Assembly (NCBI RefSeq): GCF_900291475.1
Contig: NZ_OLMM01000005.1
Span: 822,400-886,399 of the forward strand
Length of the DNA stretch: 64,000 nt
DNA from: Acidaminococcus hominis
Lineage (GTDB): Bacteria > Bacillota > Negativicutes > Acidaminococcales > Acidaminococcaceae
Direction of reading: 5' to 3'
Shown here one piece after another: positions 57,941-64,000 of this stretch. The stretch's first letter is position 1; every line of letters begins with the position of its first letter. A model generated the notes under the pieces. The model ran no database searches. It had not been told where the DNA came from and saw nothing but the letters and a program-made list of their open reading frames with translations. The translations under genes were made by a program, and so were the position numbers.

Positions 57941-58372
57941 ATGCTGATGGGAGAGTTCGAACATACCATTGATGCCAAAGGCCGTCTGTTCATGCCTGCA
58001 AAGCTTCGTGAAACCTTGGGCACACCGTTTGTAGTTACCAAAGGCGTGGATGGGTGTTTGGATGTGTATCCCATGGCAGCCTGGGAAAAACTGCAAGTTA
58101 GCTTTTCCCAAAAAATGATGCCCAAACATAAGGAAAGAGACGTTTCCCGTTTTATTTTCGGCGGCGCCGCAGAAGTGGAGCCGGACAAGCAGGGGAGAAT
58201 CCTCCTGCCGTCCAACCTGCGTACCTATGCCAAAATCCAGGACCGGGTCCTGATTGTAGGGGTGGGGAGCAAGGCCGAAATATGGGATGCTGAGCGGTAC
58301 GCCGCTTACACCAGTGCTGTAGAAGATGATGTAGCGCAATTGGTAGAAGAACTGGATTTTGAATCATTGTAA
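57941..58372 (+). CDS. mraZ: Transcriptional regulator MraZ
   Basis: MraZ is a ring-forming AbrB-fold DNA-binding protein that regulates the division and cell-wall cluster. The 143 residues contain two SpoVT/AbrB-like repeats, each with the DxxGRxxxP signature: [15 protein letters not shown] and [24 protein letters not shown] lies ahead of the ATG at 57941. The binding-box array directly upstream fits autoregulation. Confidence 0.97.
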   Translation: MLMGEFEHTIDAKGRLFMPAKLRETLGTPFVVTKGVDGCLDVYPMAAWEKLQVSFSQKMMPKHKERDVSRFIFGGAAEVEPDKQGRILLPSNLRTYAKIQDRVLIVGVGSKAEIWDAERYAAYTSAVEDDVAQLVEELDFESL

Positions 58373-58385
58373 ACGGGGACTGAAT

Positions 58386-59315
58386 ATGGAATTTGTACAT
58401 AAAAGTGTGTTGTTAGAAGAAAGTGTCTCCTGGCTGGTTACCGACCCCCAGGGGATTTATGTGGACTGCACCCTGGGCGGGGCTGGCCATTCCAGCCGGA
58501 TTGCCCAAAAGCTGGCTCCGGAAGGGCTGCTGATTGGCATCGACCAGGACGAGGACGCCATTGCCGCCGCCACCGAAAAGCTCAAGGGAGCACCCTGCCA
58601 GGTCCGGATTGTGCACAACAATTTTCGGAATCTGGGAGACATTCTGGACCAACTGGGACTTGCCGCCGTGGACGGTATTTTTTTTGACCTGGGGGTATCC
58701 TCCTATCAGCTGGATACGCCGGAGCGGGGCTTTTCCTATATGCATGACGGGCCCTTGGATATGCGCATGGACCAGGAACGGTCCCTGACCGCTGCCAAGG
58801 TGGTCAATACCTATTCAGAAGAAGCCCTGGCAGAGCTGATCTACAAGTACGGGGAAGAACGCTGGAGCCGCCGGATTGCCCAGTTTATTGTGGCTGCCCG
58901 GAAAGAAAAGCCGCTTGCGACCACCTTTGACCTGGTGCATGTGATCAAGGCAGCCATTCCCAAGGGCGCCCGGCAGGATGGACCCCACCCTGCCAAACGG
59001 ACCTTCCAGGCCATTCGGATTGAGGTCAACGATGAACTGAAAATCCTGGACAAAACCATGGAAACAGCCGTGGCCCATCTGAAAAGCGGGGGACGGATTG
59101 GGGTTATTACCTTCCATTCCCTGGAAGACCGGATCATCAAGCAGGCTTTCAAGCGCATGGCCAAGGGCTGCATCTGCCCGCCGGAACTGCCGGTGTGCGT
59201 CTGCGGCCATAAGCCGGAACTCAAGAAACTGAAAGACTTTACCCCCTCGGAAGCAGAACTGGCCGATAACCCCCGGGCCAGAAGCGCCCGGCTAAGAGGC
59301 GCCATTAAGATTTGA
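58386..59315 (+). CDS. rsmH: 16S rRNA (cytosine(1402)-N(4))-methyltransferase RsmH
   Basis: RsmH methylates N4 of C1402 in 16S rRNA with SAM. The 309 residues match the family: [15 protein letters not shown], the SAM site [55 protein letters not shown] and [20 protein letters not shown]. The ATG at 58386 is where homologues start; the longer frame overlaps mraZ. Confidence 0.97.
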   Translation: MEFVHKSVLLEESVSWLVTDPQGIYVDCTLGGAGHSSRIAQKLAPEGLLIGIDQDEDAIAAATEKLKGAPCQVRIVHNNFRNLGDILDQLGLAAVDGIFFDLGVSSYQLDTPERGFSYMHDGPLDMRMDQERSLTAAKVVNTYSEEALAELIYKYGEERWSRRIAQFIVAARKEKPLATTFDLVHVIKAAIPKGARQDGPHPAKRTFQAIRIEVNDELKILDKTMETAVAHLKSGGRIGVITFHSLEDRIIKQAFKRMAKGCICPPELPVCVCGHKPELKKLKDFTPSEAELADNPRARSARLRGAIKI

Positions 59316-59331
59316 CTTGAGGAGAGAAGCG

Positions 59332-59757
59332 ATGTATACTCGGAAGAATTCGCGCCATGAACTATGGTCTAAAGATATCAGCTATAATTACGGATCTTCC
59401 GCTGTACAGGAAGAGCCGGAAACTACCGAAGAAGAACCTTCGGAAAAAAATAAACAAAGGGAGACGAAGATTTTGCGTCGCCAGGTTGTGTTTTTGTTCT
59501 TGTTGGGTGTATTATGTTACTTCGGGAACGTGGTGCTGAGCCAGCAGTACATTGTGAAAAGCAATGAGCTGGTCCAGCTGAAAAAAGTTGAGGCGGAATG
59601 CCTGGACGAGAACGAAACCCTGAAAATTGATGTGGAGCGGCTGAAAAGTCCGGAACGGATTACCAGCATCGCCAGCAAAGAGCTGGGGATGAGCACAGCC
59701 CGAAGCAATATTTACGTGCGGGTGGATGGAACTGATAACGCGCCCGGGAAAAAATAA
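59332..59757 (+). CDS. ftsL: FtsL/DivIC-like septum formation protein
   Basis: The 141-residue single-pass membrane protein has an acidic, hydrophilic cytoplasmic stretch of about 50 residues, one helix (QVVFLFLLGVLCYFGNVVL), then a coiled coil (NELVQLKKVEAECLDENETLKIDVERLKSPERI) and the IASKELGMS motif typical of FtsL. It would act in the FtsQLB divisome complex. Sequence identity in this family is low, so the call rests on size, topology and position after rsmH. AGGAGAG precedes the ATG at 59332. Confidence 0.8.
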   Translation: MYTRKNSRHELWSKDISYNYGSSAVQEEPETTEEEPSEKNKQRETKILRRQVVFLFLLGVLCYFGNVVLSQQYIVKSNELVQLKKVEAECLDENETLKIDVERLKSPERITSIASKELGMSTARSNIYVRVDGTDNAPGKK

Positions 59758-59760
59758 CAC

Positions 59761-59833
59761 GGCAGGCGGAGTACCGGACTCCCCCTTGCCGCGGTACATT
59801 ACACAGAAGCAGCCGGAAAGGCTGCTTTTCTTA
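59761..59833 (+). terminator. Two consecutive hairpins between ftsL and murE
   Basis: The first hairpin (59761-59790) pairs GGCAGGCGGAGT with ACTCCCCCTTGCC. The second (59808-59826) pairs AGCAGCC with GGCTGCT around GGAAA and is followed by TTTCTTA, which looks like a Rho-independent terminator inside the cluster. Confidence 0.65.
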
Positions 59834-59851
59834 TAATTGGAGGAATTGAAC

Positions 59852-61345
59852 ATGGAAAAAAAGCTGGCAGCCGTGCTGCAGCAGCTGCCCCAGGCAGTGG
59901 TGACAGGAACAGTAGAAAATCAGGTAATCACGGATTTGACCATTGATTCCCGTACGGCAGGTCCTGGCGGCCTGTTCATCTGTTTAAAAGGCGTGCATAC
60001 CAATGGCCACGCCTACATTGGCAAGGCTGCGGCCCAAGGGGCTGCTGCCATTTTGGTGGAGGAGGACGTGCCCACTGTGCCCGGCGTGGTGCTGATCCGG
60101 GTAAAGGATACCACGGCCGCCATGACGGCCCTGGCCCCCTGGTTCTACGATTATCCCGCAGAGAAAATGCGGGTCATCGGGGTAACCGGCACCAACGGCA
60201 AGACCACCACCACGACGATTCTGCGCAATCTGCTGACCCGCTGCGGTCATAAGGTGGGCCTGATTGGCACCATCTCCATTATGATCGGCGAGGAAAGTGA
60301 AGTCAGCCATAATACCACCCCCGATGTGGTGGATTTGCAGCGGACCCTGTACCGCATGGAGCAGGCCGGCTGCGACTACGTGGTGATGGAAGTGTCTTCC
60401 CACGCTCTGGCCCTTAATCGGGTGGCCGGCATCGAATACGATACGGCGGTGCTCACCAATATTACCCAGGACCACCTGGATTTCCATAAGACCATGGAAA
60501 ACTACCGGGAGGCCAAGGCCCTCTTGTTTACCCGGCTGCACCTGGGGAAGAAACCTGGCAAAACGGCCATCTTCAATAGCGATGACCCCAGCTCCCCGCT
60601 GATTATGAACCGGGTGAAAACCAAAATCCTGACCTACGGCAAGGGCCCGGAGAACGCTGTATATCCCCTGTCCTTCCACGTAGGTGCCCGTCATATGGAA
60701 CTGAACCTCCAGACCCCTGCTGGGGAAATGGACCTGCAGCTCCATATTACCGGGGAATTTAACGTATATAATGTAATGGCGGCGGTTTGCGCCGCCCTGG
60801 CCGAAGGTCTCAGCCGGGAAGAAGTCATTCAGGGCCTGGACCAGTTCGGCGGGGTGCCTGGCCGCTTCCAGCTCATTGACGCCGGCCAGGACGCTACCGT
60901 GGTGGTGGACTATGCCCATACCCCGGACGGCCTGGAAAACGTGCTCCATACCGCCCGCCAGATTACCCAGGGCAAGCTGTGGGTGGTCTTTGGCTGCGGT
61001 GGGGACCGGGATGCCAAAAAGCGCCCTATTATGGGCAAATTGGCCTTGGATTTGGCCGACCAGATTGTGGTTACCACCGACAATCCCCGGAGCGAGGATC
61101 CGGAAGCTATTATCCGGGATATTGAAGCCGGTATGCAGGGCGCTGCCCCCGGCAAGGAAATCCACAAGATTACCGACCGGAAGGACGCCATTGAATTTGC
61201 CGTAGGCCACGCCCAAAAAGGCGACGTGGTGCTCATTGCCGGCAAAGGCCATGAGAATTACCAGATTTTGAAGGACCGCACCATCCATTTCGATGATGGG
61301 GAAGTAGTAAGAGACTTTGTACAAAAGGGGAAACTCCATGATTGA
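59852..61345 (+). CDS. murE: UDP-N-acetylmuramoyl-tripeptide synthetase MurE
   Basis: MurE adds the third amino acid to UDP-MurNAc-L-Ala-D-Glu. The 497 residues have the ATP site GVTGTNGKTTTTTIL near residue 110, NTTPDVVDLQRTLY, VMEVSSHALALNRV, the carbamate and lid region DHLDFHKTMENY, and VDYAHTPDGLENVL. The motif TTDNPRSEDP near 409 (DNPR) is the mark of meso-diaminopimelate enzymes. The ATG at 59852 follows GGAGGAA. Its end overlaps murF by eight bases. Confidence 0.96.
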   Translation: MEKKLAAVLQQLPQAVVTGTVENQVITDLTIDSRTAGPGGLFICLKGVHTNGHAYIGKAAAQGAAAILVEEDVPTVPGVVLIRVKDTTAAMTALAPWFYDYPAEKMRVIGVTGTNGKTTTTTILRNLLTRCGHKVGLIGTISIMIGEESEVSHNTTPDVVDLQRTLYRMEQAGCDYVVMEVSSHALALNRVAGIEYDTAVLTNITQDHLDFHKTMENYREAKALLFTRLHLGKKPGKTAIFNSDDPSSPLIMNRVKTKILTYGKGPENAVYPLSFHVGARHMELNLQTPAGEMDLQLHITGEFNVYNVMAAVCAALAEGLSREEVIQGLDQFGGVPGRFQLIDAGQDATVVVDYAHTPDGLENVLHTARQITQGKLWVVFGCGGDRDAKKRPIMGKLALDLADQIVVTTDNPRSEDPEAIIRDIEAGMQGAAPGKEIHKITDRKDAIEFAVGHAQKGDVVLIAGKGHENYQILKDRTIHFDDGEVVRDFVQKGKLHD

Positions 61346-62720
61346 TATAGCTTTAGTGACCCGCGCCCTGCCGGTGGAAACCAGTCTGCCGGCGGACACC
61401 GTATTTACCGATGTAACCACCGATTCCCGACAGCTTGCGCCGGGAACTCTTTTTGTCGCCCTCCGGGGAGAAAAGTTTGACGGCCACGCCTTTGTCAGCA
61501 AGGCCCTTGCCGCCGGTGCAGCTGCCGCCGTGGTGGACCATGTGCCGGAAGGGGTGGACCCGGGCAAATGCCTGGTGGTCAAAGACACCCTGGACGCCTA
61601 CCAGAAGCTGGCCTCTGCCTACCGGCTCAGCAAGCCAAAGGTAACGGTGATTGCCATTACGGGTTCCAACGGAAAAACCTCCACCAAGGACCTGATTAGC
61701 GCCTGCCTGTCCGCCAAGTACCGGGTCATCAAGACCCAGGCCAACTTCAACAACGAAATCGGCCTGCCCAAGACCCTGTTCACCATCCAGGACGACACGG
61801 AATTTGCCGTAGTGGAAATGGGAATGCGGGGCCTGGGCCAGATTCGGGCCATGAAAAAACTGGCCCTGCCCGACGCAGCAGTGATTACCAATGTGGGGGA
61901 CACCCATTTGGAGCTGCTGGGCAGCCTGGAAAATATTGCCAAGGCCAAAAGTGAAATCCTGGAAGACTTTACCCCAGCCAATCACGCCTTCCTGAACGGA
62001 GATGACCCCCGGGTGTCCGTGATGCCCACCGGCGCTAAGGTAACCACCTACGGCATCGACGCAGACTGCGACGTGAAAGCCCTCTCCCTTACGCCTACCG
62101 GCCTGGGCACGGACTTTACCTACCGCAGCCGGGTTACCGGCCAGACCCAGGCGGTGCACCTGCCCCTGGCCGGCCGGCACAACGTAATGAATGCCCTGGC
62201 GGCCATTGCCGTGGCTGAAGTCTACGGGGTGGCCGATGGAGCCATTGCTGGGGCTCTGGAGCACCCTGCCATGACGGGGATGCGCCAGGAAGTCCTGCAC
62301 TTTGGGGACATTACGGTTATCAACGACGCCTATAACGCCAGCCCTGCCTCTATGAAGGCGGGCCTGGAAACCCTACGAGACCTGGTCAAAAACCAGGGCC
62401 GGGGCCGGGCGGTTGCCGTTCTGGCCGATATGCTGGAACTGGGAGCCCACTCCCAAAGCGGCCATACCCAGGTAGGGGAATGGGCTGCGGACTGCGGCGT
62501 GAAAGAGTTGATTGTCTACGGCACCGAAGCTAAATATATAGGTGAGGCTGCCGCCAAACGGGGCGTCATCGTTACCTATGCGGCAAACAAGGAAGAAGCC
62601 GCCCGGCTGCTCCAAAAAATTCTTCAGCCGGGGGATGTGGTCCTGTGCAAGGGCTCCCATTCCATGGCAGTGGACCAGGTGATTCCCCTGGTCTTTGGGA
62701 AAGAAGGCGCTGACGCATGA
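61338..62720 (+). CDS. murF: UDP-N-acetylmuramoyl-tripeptide--D-alanyl-D-alanine ligase MurF
   Basis: MurF attaches D-Ala-D-Ala to complete the pentapeptide precursor. The 460 residues have the ATP site AITGSNGKTSTKDLI near residue 110, NFNNEIGLPKTL, VVEMGMRGLGQI, DAAVITNVGDTHLELLGS and DAYNASPASMKAGLETL. The ATG at 61338 follows AAAGGGGAA. The stop overlaps the mraY ATG (ATGA). Confidence 0.96.
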   Translation: MIDIALVTRALPVETSLPADTVFTDVTTDSRQLAPGTLFVALRGEKFDGHAFVSKALAAGAAAAVVDHVPEGVDPGKCLVVKDTLDAYQKLASAYRLSKPKVTVIAITGSNGKTSTKDLISACLSAKYRVIKTQANFNNEIGLPKTLFTIQDDTEFAVVEMGMRGLGQIRAMKKLALPDAAVITNVGDTHLELLGSLENIAKAKSEILEDFTPANHAFLNGDDPRVSVMPTGAKVTTYGIDADCDVKALSLTPTGLGTDFTYRSRVTGQTQAVHLPLAGRHNVMNALAAIAVAEVYGVADGAIAGALEHPAMTGMRQEVLHFGDITVINDAYNASPASMKAGLETLRDLVKNQGRGRAVAVLADMLELGAHSQSGHTQVGEWAADCGVKELIVYGTEAKYIGEAAAKRGVIVTYAANKEEAARLLQKILQPGDVVLCKGSHSMAVDQVIPLVFGKEGADA

Positions 62721-63676
62721 GTGCTCTTGGCATGCTGGTAACCTCCTTTGTCCTTACCGTACTTTTTGGCCGGCTGCTGCTGCCGCTGCTGCACAAATGG
62801 CATTTTGGCCAAAGCATCCGGGAATGCGGCCCCAAGGAACATTTGAAGAAAAGCGGGACCCCCACCATGGGCGGTCTCATGATGATTGCAGCCCTTTTGG
62901 TTTCCACCCTGGTGTGGATTCCCCTGAGCGGCCGGGTCTTTTTGGCCCTGTGGCTGTTCTTGGGCTATGCGGTCATTGGTTTTATTGACGATGGTCTGAA
63001 GATTTTCTTCCATCGGAATTTGGGCCTGACCTCCAAGCAGAAAATGCTGCTCCAGATTCTGGTAGCCGCCGTGTATCTGCTGTATCCGGGAGCCGTCAGC
63101 GTCTACAGCACCAGCGTGTGGATTCCCCTGGTCAACACCACGGTTTCCCTGGGTGCCGGTTACTATGTTTTCCTGCTCCTGCTGCTGGTGGGAACCACCA
63201 ACGCAGTGAATTTGACCGATGGTCTGGATGGCCTGGCAGCCAGTGTTACGGTGCCGGTCATGCTGGCCTTTGCTTACATTGGGTATCTCAGCCACCTGCC
63301 GGCGGAAATGCTGTTTGCGCTGGGCGTTTGCGGCTGCTGCCTGGGTTTTTTGGTGTACAACCACCATCCTGCCCGGGTGTTCATGGGTGATACCGGTTCC
63401 TTGGCCCTGGGCGGCGCTGTAGCGGCCTGTGCCATTGCAACCCATACGGAACTGCTCCTGGTCCTGATTGGCGGCATTTACGTGCTGGAAGCCCTGTCAG
63501 TGATTATGCAGGTCACGTATTTCAAGCTGACCCATGGCAAGAGAATCTTCCGGATGAGCCCCCTGCATCACCATTTTGAGCTGGGCGGCTGGCCTGAAGT
63601 GCAGGTGGTCAAGAGATTTTTCCTGATCAGTTGCGTTTTCTCCCTTTTGGGAGTACTATTATTTATCTGTCGATAA
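62717..63676 (+). CDS. mraY: Phospho-N-acetylmuramoyl-pentapeptide-transferase MraY
   Basis: MraY forms lipid I on undecaprenyl phosphate in the inner membrane. The 319 residues have about ten membrane helices and the catalytic loops GTPTMGGLMMI, FIDDGLKIFFHRNLGLTSKQKM (Asp-Asp-Gly near residue 90), NAVNLTDGLDGLA (near 166), FMGDTGSLALGGAVA and the histidine loop SPLHHHFELGGW. It overlaps murF by four bases, and murD follows 18 bases later. Confidence 0.97.
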   Translation: MSALGMLVTSFVLTVLFGRLLLPLLHKWHFGQSIRECGPKEHLKKSGTPTMGGLMMIAALLVSTLVWIPLSGRVFLALWLFLGYAVIGFIDDGLKIFFHRNLGLTSKQKMLLQILVAAVYLLYPGAVSVYSTSVWIPLVNTTVSLGAGYYVFLLLLLVGTTNAVNLTDGLDGLAASVTVPVMLAFAYIGYLSHLPAEMLFALGVCGCCLGFLVYNHHPARVFMGDTGSLALGGAVAACAIATHTELLLVLIGGIYVLEALSVIMQVTYFKLTHGKRIFRMSPLHHHFELGGWPEVQVVKRFFLISCVFSLLGVLLFICR

Positions 63677-63694
63677 ATGAGGGGGTAATGTAAA

Positions 63695-64000
63695 ATGGCA
63701 GACAATCGGGCAATTTTTGTATACGGAGCAGGTATTAGCGGGCAAGGTGTGGCCGAAGTCCTGGCAGACCAGGGCGAGGAGGTCGTTTTATATAATGATA
63801 CGGACGTGGATCTGGAACCGGAATGGTGCACTGCCTTTGGGGCAGTGGGCGGCCTGTTTATGACCGAAGTGGATCCCACCGATGAACTGAAAAGAAGTAA
63901 GCTGATGATCATCTCCCCGGGGATTCCCTTTACCACCGATACGGTGAAAAAAGCCAGGGAACTGGGCGTAGAAATCATCGGGGAAGCAGAAGAAGCCAGC
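63695..64000 (+). CDS. murD: UDP-N-acetylmuramoylalanine--D-glutamate ligase MurD (5' part)
   Basis: The window ends inside this gene after 102 codons. The N-terminal UMP-binding Rossmann domain is visible (FVYGAGISGQGVAEVLADQG), followed by LMIISPGIPFTTDTVKKARELGVEIIGEAE, which is characteristic of MurD. GAGGGGG lies ahead of the ATG. The position after mraY is the usual one. Confidence 0.93.
   Translation, partial: MADNRAIFVYGAGISGQGVAEVLADQGEEVVLYNDTDVDLEPEWCTAFGAVGGLFMTEVDPTDELKRSKLMIISPGIPFTTDTVKKARELGVEIIGEAEEAS

Overview
The window looks like a chromosomal segment of an anaerobic bacterium of the Firmicutes, most likely class Negativicutes and possibly an Acidaminococcus relative. This is inferred from gene content and style, not from a marker gene. 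Supporting signs are a solitary group-B-type [FeFe] hydrogenase, a rubrerythrin, a PyrR-type leader ahead of a Firmicute-type pyr operon with pyrK/pyrD, a murE carrying the DNPR motif typical of meso-diaminopimelate enzymes, and strong TTGACA/TATAAT promoters. Gene density is high and most genes are on the + strand.

Layout. Positions 1-5110 hold a cut divergent gene start, trkA-trkH, a minus-strand VanZ-like pair and a cell-wall amidase. Positions 5225-9730 are accessory: a NifX-like protein with a long Lys-His repeat tail, a 328-bp MITE-like element, an orphan metQ, tRNA-Leu(CAA), a DapF-fold racemase and an unknown secreted protein. Positions 9846-17778 hold rubrerythrin, bioB with a possible BirA operator, a small CPYC redox protein, nadE, ybaK, thrC and the hydrogenase. 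Positions 17833-27927 form a housekeeping block (yebC, ruvCAB, queH, a SpoIID-domain gene, queA, tgt, yajC, 5-FTHF cyclo-ligase, secDF). Positions 28085-39972 hold a small unknown, a 2-hydroxyacid dehydrogenase, a LapA-domain protein, recJ, relA/spoT, dtd, an MBL hydrolase, an AI-2E-family permease, hisS and aspS.

Positions 40046-41593 are a complete ISL3-family insertion sequence with terminal inverted repeats and a perfect 8-bp target duplication, but its transposase has one in-frame stop. Immediately downstream is the most unusual gene of the window: an 894-residue protein with two RNA-polymerase alpha-CTD-like domains and a sigma-70 region-4-like helix-turn-helix fused to about 550 unassigned residues. 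A DUF4127 gene and an AbgA-like M20 hydrolase follow.

Positions 47550-57279 are the complete de novo pyrimidine operon pyrB-pyrC-carA-carB-pyrK-pyrD-pyrF-pyrE behind a PyrR-type attenuator. Positions 57893-64000 hold the start of the division and cell-wall cluster (mraZ, rsmH, ftsL, murE, murF, mraY, murD), headed by a textbook array of MraZ boxes and lacking ftsI at its usual place between ftsL and murE.

The ruvCAB/que/sec, recJ-aspS, pyr and dcw clusters are conserved core. The material most worth a second look is the alpha-CTD/sigma4 fusion, the Lys-His repeat protein, the mobile elements and the regulatory leaders.
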